A program made the translations under genes and the position numbers. Source: Aplectana chamaeleonis (Eukaryota; Nematoda; Chromadorea; Rhabditida; Cosmocercidae). From it: 64,000 nt of DNA. Shown piece by piece: positions 51,280 to 60,974 of the stretch. The stretch covers positions 2,693,001 to 2,757,000 of the forward strand of contig JAPDOI010000038.1 in NCBI GenBank assembly GCA_029168955.1, written 5' to 3'. The stretch's first letter is position 1. Each line of letters begins with the position of its first letter. Below the pieces are notes generated by a model. That model had not been told where the DNA came from. It saw nothing but the letters and a program-made list of their open reading frames with translations, and made no database searches.

Positions 51280-51780
51280 AGGGATTAGCGAGTGGTAGCC
51301 GAGGGTCAGTGTTTTCGAATATTTTTGACGCCGCGTCGGTAGCTGCTCGCAGGCAGTAAAGGGGTCTGCAGCGTTGCAGAGACGGGCGAATAGTCGCAGA
51401 GCGTCAGCCTTTACGCGGCGACAAAAATGTTCCGAAGCATTATCGTGACGCCGTCGGTTGCCGCTCGCTGGCAGTGATGTAGGGCCGTAGCGGCGTGAAT
51501 ACACTCTGCGGTGCCCCACGCCGCGTCGATCGCCATCGTCGCCGAATGTAATCGATATTACATCACCCAGTGCTGTTCGTCGCTGCGAGCAGCGCCGCGA
51601 CTTCAATTCTGCGGACCCCTTAACGCAGGGCAGTCGCGGTGTCGAGGAACTCTGTGGTGCCCCCTCGACGCCCTTCACGCCAAGTCGGCGGCCCTTGTTC
51701 CGAATGTAATCGATATTGCATCACCCAGCGCTGTTGCGAGCGAGAACGCGACTAGAACTCTGCAGACCCCTTGAGGATGT
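51280..51780. repeat. GC-rich imperfect direct and inverted repeats
   Basis: 'gaatgtaatcgatattacat' near 51545 recurs at 51700, followed in both by 'cacccag(t/c)gctgtt' and an 'aactctgc(g/a)gaccccttg' tail. 'gcggtgccccacgccgcgtcg' near 51508 parallels 'gtggtgccccctcgacgcc' at 51655. The left half is partly inverted ('ggggtctgcag' at 51360 against 'ctgcagacccc' at 51761). Confidence 0.6.
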
Positions 51781-51966
51781 GGTATGGAAGCCCCACTCAC
51801 TTCAACGCGGAAATAGGCGGGGCGACCATACCGCATCCAATTTTTAGGGCCGTCTAAGGCTGTTCATGACTCGTTTTGAGCCGTTTTTCATAACTGTAGC
51901 GAAAAAAAAACCCGGGTTTTTTTTCCCTAAACTCCATGGCCGTACTTCCCGCGAACACTGCTCGTG

Positions 51967-52433
51967 AAGGCACAAGACACGCAGAAGAATATTCTCAGAT
52001 TTCATGCTTATTTCGGAGTGCTTACCACAGCGGTAGCTCTGAAATCGCGCAAGGCCACGTAAAAACAGAGTAATCGCTCCTTTTAATGCCTATAATTTGA
52101 GTGTAAAAATTTGTTGGACAAATTGTCTAAGGCCTGCATTTCTCCTTATTCACAGTCGTTGCGCGAGAGCGAACCAGGATGTGGATACAATACGAAAAGG
52201 GAATGAAGAATAACACGCGATTGACATTCGTTCATCTACATAGCCACGACTGAGTTTGAGAATCTAATAGAGATGGGACGTGGCCTATGGCGGTGACTGA
52301 AGGGGTCGGGCTCGTGGTGGTCTCTTATATCTCGCTTATTTGGAGGAATTGAAATCTCGCACTTGTCGAGCATTATACAGAAGAGGTCTACTACAAAATC
52401 ACATGAAAATCGCAAAATTCATGCCTCTAGGAA
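51967..52433. mobile_element. MITE family C (C4)
   Basis: 'aggcacaagacacgcag' to 'aaattcatgcct'; the interior follows C1 ('tcttatatctcgcttatttg' at 52322). The flanking TTAA is lost. Confidence 0.65.
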
Positions 52434-52542
52434 GCCTCATCTATGTATAAGAGGAAGCTGCATAGAATGGCGTTTCTACAAGCAAGGATTAGGGACGAGT
52501 TTCAGCTGAGTTATCGCCTATTGAAGACAAAAACTCAATTCA

Positions 52543-52776
52543 ATGGCTTTAAATTCTGAGAAAACAACATATGTGGTATCTTGGGTGTTGCCCCTGGCGC
52601 AGCGCACTGAAAAAAGGCCACTAATTGACAGCGACCTTTACCCAGCATCACAGGTCATAAAACTCGCTCTAAACTGCATTCAATCACCTATAGCATTGGG
52701 TCTTATGATCTATAGAATAGTACATGTACTCTATTCAACCCAACCGGTTCCTTCTATCGATTATATTTCTTACTAA
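52543..52776 (+). CDS. Hypothetical 77-residue open frame
   Basis: ATG at 52543, mixed composition ('KTTYVVSWVLPLAQRTEKRP', then 'LNCIQSPIALGLMIYRIVHV'), one moderately hydrophobic segment. No domain, splice context or repeat origin was recognised. Confidence 0.25.
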   Translation: MALNSEKTTYVVSWVLPLAQRTEKRPLIDSDLYPASQVIKLALNCIQSPIALGLMIYRIVHVLYSTQPVPSIDYISY

Positions 52777-53041
52777 AACTTGATAAGAGTTCGGTGTGAA
52801 CGAAACAAACAACAGCAGAATGTCATACATAAGTCAATGAATAGCTGCTTAAAGCCAGTTGATCATGGGAATAAAATTAATATGTAGTATAGCGTTTGCG
52901 TAGGAAATGATTCGGTGGCAGCTATTGGTAATACTCGGGTGACGCCGCAGACGACTGTGACGACGAGAAGACAACGACGACACAACGGAACCGGTCGAGA
53001 ACAAAACGTCGAAAGTCGCGGAGAAGTAGGCGGTCGACACG

Positions 53042-53221
53042 ATGATAACAGCGAATGATGATGATAGCCTTGATTATCACCACATTCCCACCTGGAAAGC
53101 ATCGTTCGCGCAGAAAATCACTTTCTATCCTTTTTCAGACTTTCAATTCGAAGTGTTGGATGACCATATGGGGACACCTGTGGAAAATGACGCATCAGAA
53201 ACGCGTCATTCCGAATTCTGA
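53042..53221 (+). CDS. Small hypothetical protein, 59 residues
   Basis: An uninterrupted frame from ATG 53042 to TGA 53219-53221, with an in-frame TAG at 53027-53029 upstream. It is acidic, especially at the end ('ANDDDSLDYHHIP', 'DDHMGTPVENDASETRH'). Its composition is markedly more protein-like than neighbouring frames. A possible acceptor (cctttttcag) at ~53140 lies inside, so the 3' half could instead be a spliced terminal exon. No family recognised. Confidence 0.3.
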   Translation: MITANDDDSLDYHHIPTWKASFAQKITFYPFSDFQFEVLDDHMGTPVENDASETRHSEF

Positions 53222-53329
53222 GCAGACGGGAGAAAGCGAATTGGCCCGAAAAAAAGACTGGCAGTTTCCTTCTTCAAAGGTTGGTCTTCCACGAGAACAG
53301 ATTGCGCCAACAGACAAGGGATAACGTCG

Positions 53330-53475
53330 GCATGGATCCTGAAGAGACTTTGTATTCATTGTTGAAGGTTGGCGCAAACTCGGTGCCATATGCTATAACA
53401 TATGTAGGTGGGCCGAGATTGCGCCAACCTCAAATGGGAAACACAAAGTCTCTTCAGGATCCACACCGATGTTAA
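53330..53475. repeat. Short palindrome
   Basis: 'ggatcctgaagagactttgt' at 53334 is mirrored by 'acaaagtctcttcaggatcc' ending at 53462, and 'ggttggcgcaa' by 'ttgcgccaacc'. A further copy of the 'gattgcgccaac' word lies at 53301, outside it. The centre is near 53400. Confidence 0.75.
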
Positions 53476-53621
53476 GAGTAATGAAAACCTAGTTTTGTGA
53501 GTCGAAAGCATCTTTAGCCTTTACTCTGAAAATATTTGGTTGGAATAATCTGAGAATTTCGAGCAAAAATACAGCAAGCCGCGAGAATACCGGGAATCGA
53601 CCTGAATTTACCGCGAACTTA

Positions 53622-53740
53622 CAGTTTACCTCAATGTTAAGAGGATATGGTGCGTCGTGGTCACACACTAAGACTATGGTGAAAAACCTGGCTCTTTGCC
53701 ATATTTCATTACCGCTGGTTTTCTGGGTGAGTTACAGCTT
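53622..53740. mobile_element. Family E left end (half-element)
   Basis: 'TACAGTTTACCTCAATG' followed by 'ggtcacacactaagac' and 'cctggctctttgcc', as at the left of E2. A matching right end occurs only at 58505-58614. Confidence 0.55.
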
Positions 53741-53812
53741 TTCTTTTTTATTCACGCTTGTTTCTGCTTCAATTTTTGTTTCTGGCTCTCATATCTTCTG
53801 GTTTCGGGCCTG

Positions 53813-54450
53813 ATTTAGTGTGTGCAATTGCGGACTTGCGTCGTGGGGCGCGACACATCGTTTTTTAAACGATCAAAGACCTAGGAAAAACCTTGAAAGT
53901 GTAGAAAAAACGCACACAATTAAGCATCTTTCATAGTCCTCACCGCAAGCGCGGCACGCGCGTGACGCGCGGGAGGGGCGGTGGACTATGAAAGGTCTTA
54001 CCGCGCGGGACGCGCGGTAAGAACTTTCATAGTTCATCAGCACCGCCATAGCGGCGCCGCCCAAACCGCCGTGGCGCTTTTACCGTTTCAATCAATGATT
54101 GCTTCTCGATTTGAGTCCACTCCAACATAAATAATTCTGGGACTATCCTGCGCCACCGCATACGCAAATGCAAGCCAGGATTTTCTGTACAAGTCCCAGT
54201 TGAGGCCTGAATTTTACCCGCACCGCCATGGCGGTGCCGCTGGAGATTTTATAGTGGCTTTCCGCTCGTCCCGCGCGGTGAAAATTTTCATAGTCCAACG
54301 CTCGTACCGCGCGTCACGCGCGTGCCGCGCTTGCGGTAAGGACTATGAAAGATGCCTTAGCTGATGAGGGGCGGGCGCAGAAACTCGTACGAAAGCGATG
54401 CGTCGCTCCCCCACGATGCAAGTCCGCAACTGCACACACTAAATCAGACC
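53813..54450. repeat. GC-rich 640-base palindrome
   Basis: 'gcctgatttagtgtgtgcaa' and 'ttgcggacttgc' at 53812 are mirrored by 'gcaagtccgcaactgcac' and 'actaaatcag' at 54419. 'gcatctttcatagtcctcac' at 53924 mirrors the block ending 54353. Inside, 'ccgcgcg' and 'cgcgcgg' units and 'accgccatagcggcgccgcc' / 'caccgccatggcggtgccgc' repeat. The gene-like frames here are GC by-products. Confidence 0.75.
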
Positions 54451-54937
54451 CGGACTCAGATACTCGAGGGGGGTAAGCCCCACTTCCACCAGGACCCCAG
54501 CCTTCCTTCCATGACAAGGCTGTCGTGCCAGTGGAACGAAGCCGGCGCCCCATTCTCTCTTCGCGGCGGGACCATTATACCCCAGGTCTCACCCGCGTTG
54601 GTTACGCGGGCCATCCCAAATATTTTATTCGGGTGCCTCAGGATTTGCTTCGTTCTCCTCGCTTCTTCGTTATTGAAGACGATTTCTATTCTAATTAGAA
54701 CAGTAAAACACGAGAACTACTGAAATTTATTACAATCATCGGAATACTCTTCAATTTAATGGTAGTTTACACACATATCCACAGTCGTACAAAGTGAGGC
54801 GGTTTCCACAGTCTTCTTCGTTTCCATTTCACTATAAAGTAACCTTTAATAACACACATTGAGTCTTTCTTTCTGAAAATCGTTGAATCCGATAAATCAA
54901 TATGTGGAAACCGTCTCAAGTGAAAAAATCGCATTTT

Positions 54938-55224
54938 TCACGGTTCAGATGTTAACACAAAAGAATAATAGGAATGTAGCAGATCTAAGAAGAAGGAAAA
55001 GTTACATGTAGAGCATAACGATGCGAGTGTATGCCAAAGTTCCGAGGGTTCAACATTGCCTCCCATTCCAGTATTTCCTCGTGCCATCCCGAAGTTACCT
55101 AACGTAGTCCTGCAATAGGGACTGTTTTCATTAGAAAGACTGCATAGCAAACCTCACTACCTTCTGAGCTGTCTAATCACGTAAACCATTAACGACGGCG
55201 CACTTGTAATCGCGCACATCGTCC
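54938..55224 (-). CDS. Two-exon gene fragment of unknown function
   Basis: Exon 55224-55161 (acceptor tttttcag, donor GTAGTG) and exon 55109-54938 (acceptor attgcag, ending at a TGA) join in phase across a 51-base intron. The joined frame gives '...SLMVYVIRQLRRTTLGNFG' then 'GMGGNVEPSELWHTLASLC'. The composition and the clean intron argue for a real gene, and this would be its 3' end. Upstream exons are hidden beyond MITE I5. I do not recognise the family. Alternatively the last exon may be spliced further downstream. Confidence 0.4.
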
Positions 55225-55254
55225 CTGAAAAACAAAGTTTCAAGTGGTGGTTAA

Positions 55255-55695
55255 AGGCAGGGTTCTCGATAAAATCGGTTGTTATGCTATGCCCATGGAA
55301 TGGTAAATCTGGCAACCCTAAAGGAAAAATAAGTAAAAAATTGGAGAAGAAGCGCTCAGGAGCAAGTTATGGCTTGGTGTCCGCCCGCCCCCAATTATCG
55401 AGATTTGGCTAGAAGCCTGTTTTGTCAACTTTTATTTTGCTTTTGAAGTAATTTCTGAACACATCTGGAGACTACTGATTACTTTAACAGCAAATTAAAT
55501 GTCGGATAAGCAAGCATTAATGAAAATCGCGTTAATTAGGGGGCCGGCCGACACCGGTAATTAGCCTCTATGCTTTGTTTTTGAGCGTTTTTCCCGCGAA
55601 TTTCCGGGTTTTTTCACTCATTTTTACTTTTGTGATGGCCAAATCTGCATTCCTATGAAGAGATCTCAAAAATTGTTTTTATCGCGAACCCTGTC
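55255..55695. mobile_element. TTAA-flanked MITE, family I (I5)
   Basis: 'aggcagggttctcgataaaa' after TTAA (55251-55254) and 'tttatcgcgaaccctgtct' before TTGA (55696-55699). Non-coding. Confidence 0.65.
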
Positions 55696-55699
55696 TTTG

Positions 55700-56640
55700 A
55701 GTGCTGTGAAGGAACGGTACAAAGATACTTATTGATGAGCTGGTAGCTCCTCAAATCCGTCTTCCATGTAGTTACGACGGATCGTTTCTGGAGGAGTGGC
55801 CTTCTTTCATAGCGGCAAGACGACGGAGATCCCACGAACAAAAACATATCGGAAGGTGGAATGGTGCCCTGGAGACAGTGTAAATGAAGAGTTAAGCAAA
55901 TCTACTGAGAGGAAAAAACGGGGTTCTGAGTCGGAGTTGTGAAAGCAGAAGAAGAATAATGAAGTGGTCAAACAAATGACGAAAATTAGGGTTGAGATTG
56001 TGTGCTCCACCGTTGAAAACCTGCTCGAATCGCAACGGTCACGTCGCGGTGCAGAGGGCTGGCTCAACGGTGGTCGGAGCTCCGTCCCTCTCAAGTCTCC
56101 GCCCACAATTGATGTTGAAGGCTGGCCCCAGGGCCCCCGTCCCGGCATGGCGATTCTGAATATGCACCCCCTTAGCTTGGTAATTTTTAGGCACCCCCTT
56201 ATGGGAAATCGAAATCGGCTGTTTTCCGAATAGTTGGACAGCCTTGATCTTGACTTCCTGATTTTGATAAACAAGAATATAAAAAAAAGCACTTACTAGA
56301 GAAAATTCCGAAAATGGCAACAAAAAGGGTAGTGTATTTTCTGAACTTCAAAACAACCCCATGAGGAAAATTTGTTAGTAAGACGGTAGGTTACTACAAA
56401 AGATAAAACATTTTTCAATACAAAACAATTGAACAATTACCAACAACAGAACTACTACTATTGCGATAATTAATGTTTCCTGTCGAATGTTTTCATAAAC
56501 CTATGAAGGATTAGTTAATCTGTGTTTGATTGTTCTGATGTGGAAATCAGAACTACTTTGTGTTATGGAACAATGTTAGGATTCATGTGATTCGCAGGGA
56601 GTAGAAAACCCGAGTTTTACCCTCCTAGAATGCCGCTATC
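55700..56640. other. No gene recognised
   Basis: Overlapping frames on both strands (56292-55807 minus, 55964-56233 plus) are low in coding character. The sequence from 56240 to 56640 is AT-rich with nothing visible. Confidence 0.35.
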
Positions 56641-56644
56641 CCTT

Positions 56645-57430
56645 GAAAAATCGGCTTGCCGTGCGATACGGTGCTTGTACGCAGCTACACAGCGCACACG
56701 GGAGTGAATGCGCACACAATATTGAAAAAAAATGTATTTTACTACAGAACGGGGAGGAGAAAAGGATTGAAACTGAAGGAAATGGAAGATGGTAAAGGTA
56801 GTCTATTCTGGATGTACCCATTTTAGAAATTTAATGTAAATAAACAAAGTTAGAGCGGGTGTAAATATTTAGCCTTGATAAGGTTCATTCAAACGAACCT
56901 AGTTGATCAAAACTAGCATTAAACTGAGAGCAAAGGACATTGTGAGAAAGAGGAGAATTCCGCAAACATTTAAGCATCGATGGGACCGGTTTTTAATGTG
57001 ATTTAAGGACCTTAAATCTCGTCCCGGTTTTACCCCGAAACCCGGGACAAAACCGGGACGAGTTTTAAGGTTCTTTAATCACATTTAATATCAAATCTAT
57101 TGCTATTATACTGTTCGCCAGATTCTCAGCTTTCTCGCAATGCTCTTAGTTCTCATGTTTATGGGTGTTTTTAATCAACTAGGTTCATTTGAATGAACAT
57201 TACACGTCCAAAAAATTCACTCCGCTCCAACATAGTTTGTTTACATTGAATTTCTATACTGGATACATTGAAAGAATCATATTTCTGCCTGCTTCCATTT
57301 ACTCCAGTTTCAATCACTTTCTCCGCCCCGTTCGTCAATAAAATACATTTTTTAATTATTATTGTGTGCGCGTCTACTCCAGTGCGCGCTGTGCAGCTGC
57401 GGACAAACACCATATCGCACGGCTAGCCGA
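56645..57430. repeat. 780-base fold-back
   Basis: 'cgtgcgatacggtg' at 56659 mirrors 'caccatatcgcacggc' at 57408; 'gcgcacacaatattgaaaaa' mirrors the block near 57340; 'cattcaaacgaacctagttgatcaa' near 56888 mirrors 'ttaatcaactaggttcattt' near 57172. The centre carries a perfect hairpin (57000-57085) made of 'tcgtcccggtttt' and 'aaaaccgggacga'. Arms ~375 bases, imperfect. No coding frame. Confidence 0.7.
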
Positions 57431-58430
57431 ATTTCAAGGGATTGCGGCATTCAAGGTGGATAAAACTCAGGTTTTTATGCTCAGGGTACCTCTCAATAAG
57501 GAGGAAACGGTCATTCGCTTCTTTCATAGTAACTTGCAGTCTTCAATTTTTTTCAGTTGGCTCTCTTCATAAGTCACATTCTCATGAATTAAAATCTGTA
57601 GACTAGATGTGATGCTGACTGTGCTATCTGTACTTTTAAACTGTTGAAATAAATCCTAGCCTGCTCGGATGAGTCCGGGCAGAGCAAGCAGCGGAGCGTT
57701 CGGTCACGGCAAAGTATAAAAGTGATAAGAAGATTTTGACATGATAAGCACGATAAGCCTTGCTTCGACTGGCTCAAAATGAGCGACCTAGGCTATACAT
57801 CAGTTCGCTAATCTTTTTTTGAACTTGAATGATAGTTTTCCTGGGCGCTGTCTTAGTATCTTTGCCTCGAATCGGTAGCCACCCGCGTAATCAATGAACG
57901 CTGCACCAAAGAAACATGACACCACATCATTCCTTAATTGCTACAAGATAACAGAGTAGTGTTTAATCCTTCATCGAAACAAACTTTTGCAGCAACTATG
58001 AAATATTGCGAGCACAGCCTGCATCTCTATCAATAGTTTGAATTCTTTTAGTGTTCGACTCAAAAAGCGGGGAAGAAGATATGACAAATCAGAAGAATAG
58101 TGCGTACTATTTTTTTTTCCTGAAATTCGACAGAGCATGCACTTCGTTCTTTTTTTGGTTTTCGGTTCAGGCACCCTCCTTTGCCCTCTCTGCAACGTCT
58201 AATATGAACCCCCCCCCCCCGGGACGCGTGCCCAGCCCTGGCTGGCCCCCTTGAGCGAAAATGAACGAGGCTTAACCTCTCGAGTGCCTGAGGAACCAGA
58301 GGGTAATACTACAAATAGTAGCTTTTTTTAGGTGCGAGAGGTTTCCGTTTTTTTTCGGTTTCAAAACAGAATTTTGAAAAAAAAACTTGGCTAATTTCAC
58401 TTACCCGCTAAGAATAGCCTCAATCCGCAT
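57431..58430. other. No gene recognised
   Basis: Contains the 57735-57790 block related to the window start, and a C-run at 58207. No exon was supported. Confidence 0.35.
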
Positions 58431-58614
58431 TATTCAAACAGTCAGAAAAAAAATAATGCCGCACTAAACAAGAAACAAAAAAATCGTAACTCACCCAGAA
58501 AATCAGCTGTGCTGTCGATCGATAATGAGGTCTGGCAGAGGGCCAGGTTTTCCACCGTAGTATTAGCGTGTGACCGCAACCACACCATGTCCTTTCAACA
58601 TTGCGGTAAACTGT
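58430..58614. mobile_element. Family E right end (half-element)
   Basis: Carries the mirrored E-family words: 'gtaactcacccagaaaatca', 'gctgtgctgtcgatcgataa', 'gtgtgaccgcaac', ending 'ttgcggtaaactgta'. It pairs with 53622-53740. Confidence 0.55.
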
Positions 58615-59100
58615 ACAAACCCATTGATCGTGGACACCATCCTTGGAAGCTGTGCATCAACTGTATGCATCCTCAATTTCAGAGCGAATTTTTTCTGTCG
58701 TTTATCGCGTGCGTGTGAGCGTGTATGCTGCGTCTCCTTACCCCTAAACTTTCTCACTGTCGCTAACCTTGGTCCGCAAGAGCACGTTAAAGGGGCAAGC
58801 CAAATTTGCCTCCGAAACAGAGGATACCACGAAATTTGTACAGCACGGCAAATGAGGAGGATAGAAAATTAGTTCTGTGACTGTAGATCACAATACGTGA
58901 TAATGGAAGTCTAAGGCTCGGAATGTTCACAGTGCAAAACCATTTCCGACATTTGGCTTTCTATTGCCCTAAGCACATAAAATAGGCAATAATCGAAAGC
59001 AAGGTTTTTTTTTATTTTATCTGAAGAGTGAGGGTTTTTTTTGGGGCCTTTTCGCTACTCACCTCTAATCTGCGGACTATATGCGCTAAAGCATCGAAAA
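58615..59100. other. No gene recognised
   Basis: A short 'gagcgtgtatgctgcgtc' at 58719 resembles a family A end. Nothing else is visible. Confidence 0.35.
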
Positions 59101-59300
59101 TTAAGATACGACTCTTATGTACTGTCTATAACGGAACGAAATTCCTGCCCGCAATTGCGTACAACCGCTGCTGCAGCACGCAGCGTTACGGAAATCTTGC
59201 CGAGACTACGAGGTCTCGGCACGATTGTCAAGGTGTTGCGTGCTGCAACAGCGCATGTCTGCAATTGCGGACTAGAATTTCGCTCCGATATGGACAAAAC
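59100..59300. repeat. Palindrome around a 'gaggtctcggc' centre
   Basis: 'aacggaacgaaattc' ... 'gcccgcaattgcg' at 59129-59160 is mirrored by 'tgcaattgcggac' ... 'gaatttcgctccg' at 59262-59287. The centre 'ccgagactacgaggtctcgg' forms a tight hairpin. Related in wording to the palindrome at 59788-60067. Confidence 0.7.
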
Positions 59301-59424
59301 AAATTTTCCCATTTCGGTTGCTGTATAATTCCGGTGACCTAAAACATCTGACGTCTGGCAAAACTCGGCTGTATATGTATTCTACGACGAAATGATCGAG
59401 CGTGCACGCGTTTAATATTACATT

Positions 59425-59625
59425 CTGTATAGTTAGGCCCGGGGCTTGTTTCCTCAAGAAAAAATATTTAAATTCAAACCGCGGCTGGCGTGGCGGTTTA
59501 AATCTCAGTGGCGGCTGGCTGGTCATTATAAGCCAGCCGCTGCTGAGGTTTAAACCTCTGCGCCAGCCTCAGTTGGAATTTAAATGTTTTTTCTTGAGGA
59601 AACAAGCAGCGAACCTAACCATACA
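59425..59625. repeat. Palindrome with 'ccagccgc' core
   Basis: 'ggcttgtttcctcaagaaaa' at 59443 mirrors 'ttttcttgaggaaacaagc' at 59590. 'ggtttaaatctcagtggcgg' and 'ccgctgctgaggtttaaacc' face each other around a short centre near 59528. Confidence 0.75.
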
Positions 59626-59787
59626 AGTTTTTGCTCATATACTGTATGTTCGGAATTGAAGTTGATTTATAGTCCACGCGGAACCGTCTGCTGGTTCGGT
59701 GTGCTTCCACAGTCTGCGCCTCTATACGCCTCATGCCTGTGGAGCGAATTCTCTATCTTGTCCGCTCCGCGACTCTCTAAGCTCTTA

Positions 59788-60067
59788 TATTGTGCTTCTC
59801 TGGGCCTAATTCCGGTCCGCAATTGCGTCTCGACGCGCTTTGCTGCCGCACGCGCTCGAGTCAGTCGAGTTTCCACCAAAGCCGACTCGATATGGCTTTT
59901 TTATACAGTTTTCTCTAATTTTGTTTAGTTTCCAGTTTCTAAAGCCCACCTAGAGTCAACAGATCAAAAAATCGAGCTGGAAACTTTCCCGGCTCGGAGG
60001 CGCGCGGCCGCAAAGCGTGTCGAGACGCGATTGCGGACCGGAATTTGGCCCAGAGAAGCACAGTACT
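59788..60067. repeat. Palindrome with unpaired centre
   Basis: 'gtgcttctctgggcc' + 'attccggtccgcaattgcgt' at 59790-59827 mirror 'acgcgattgcggaccggaat' + 'ggcccagagaagcac' at 60024-60062. About 180 bases between are largely unpaired. Confidence 0.7.
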
Positions 60068-60116
60068 TGGGACTGAACTCAACCTTAAAGTCTAACTCTA
60101 GTTGGGAGATTCAGTG

Positions 60117-60269
60117 TATACATTGGATCCGAGGCGAAAATTTTCGGATAATCGGATTTCGGGCTGATCAGGATTTGGCCTTTTTTTCGGTGATTCGGAT
60201 ACCGAATCGTCAAAATTTCGAATCATTCGGACGGATATCCGAAATTATCCGAATCGGATCCAATGTATA
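60117..60269. mobile_element. Short TA-flanked element, family K (K2)
   Basis: TATACATTGGATCC...GGATCCAATGTATA, 153 bases, interior 'tttcggtgattcgga' as in K1. Directly followed by L1. Confidence 0.75.
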
Positions 60270-60273
60270 ATTC

Positions 60274-60472
60274 GGTGCTATCACAGCAAGTGGGACACTA
60301 TGGCATCGTGACCTGCCACGCCCATTTTTCCGCGCCGCAAAGACTGTCTCGCCACCAGAAAGGGGAAAGAAACCCATCCCCCGGGTTGGCGTTCAGAATG
60401 CGTTGCGGCGCGGAAACTTGGGCATGGCTAAGTGCGATGCCATAGTGCCCCCCCCGCGGCTGCGATAGTACC
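60274..60472. mobile_element. MITE family L (L1)
   Basis: 'ggtgctatcacagc' / 'gctgcgatagtacc' ends, 'cacgcccatttttcc' at left, 'ggcatggctaagtgcgatgc' at right. Matches L2 at 62531-62728. Confidence 0.65.
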
Positions 60473-60881
60473 GAAGATTCACTCTGGTGGTCCCATAAAT
60501 TTCTCGATTCTGAAGGGGAGGGAAACTCTGGCTATGCGGTGAGCTTGCAGTGAATTGAACATCACGGCGCGCACGATTTCGAGCACAACCAGCTGATGGA
60601 CGAGTTGTCCTGGGGTGGAGCCGGCTGCACACAAAGCATTCTAATTGACGCGCCAGTCTTTTTGGGCCACTCTGGAAAATCCGGAAAAGTTCTTCGTTTT
60701 TCAGTTCTTTTCTGATGTTTTCTTTATTCATCAAGCTTTCCGAGGGTCTGAAAATGTTCACTTAGGTTTTGCTTTTGGTTCAGCTATACGCATATGCTCA
60801 AAACCTCATATTGCCATCGTTTTCTGGTGTTTATGTACTGCTAGTAATCAGCGAATCGTTTTTTTCCAGAATCCTCCGAAA

Positions 60882-60974
60882 ATGGGTTTTATTGCATCTT
60901 TAGCTATATTATGCGTTGTGACATCTTTCGTCTATTTCATTGCTAAGCACCTACAGTTGAGGCAGAAGCTAAAG
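60882..60974 (+). CDS. First exon of a gene encoding an N-terminal signal anchor
   Basis: ATG at 60882 follows a strong acceptor (tttttttccag, 60858-60869) by 12 bases; the exon ends at a perfect AAAG/GTGAGT donor. The 31 residues are a hydrophobic stretch (MGFIASLAILCVVTSFVYFI) followed by a basic, Gln-rich 'LQLRQKLK'. That pattern is common for microsomal enzymes such as cytochrome P450s and other endoplasmic-reticulum-anchored proteins. I found no second exon to confirm any family. The frame 61064-61294 after a possible acceptor (cgcttcag) is unsupported. Confidence 0.45.

Noticed and set aside
55807..56292. 161-codon minus-strand frame
   Set aside because: Phe/Ser/Arg-rich with no splice context; the opposite strand is equally open.
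60882..60974. Cytochrome P450 gene
   Set aside because: The N-terminal anchor would suit, but no proline hinge, haem-binding motif or second exon was found, so I leave the family open.
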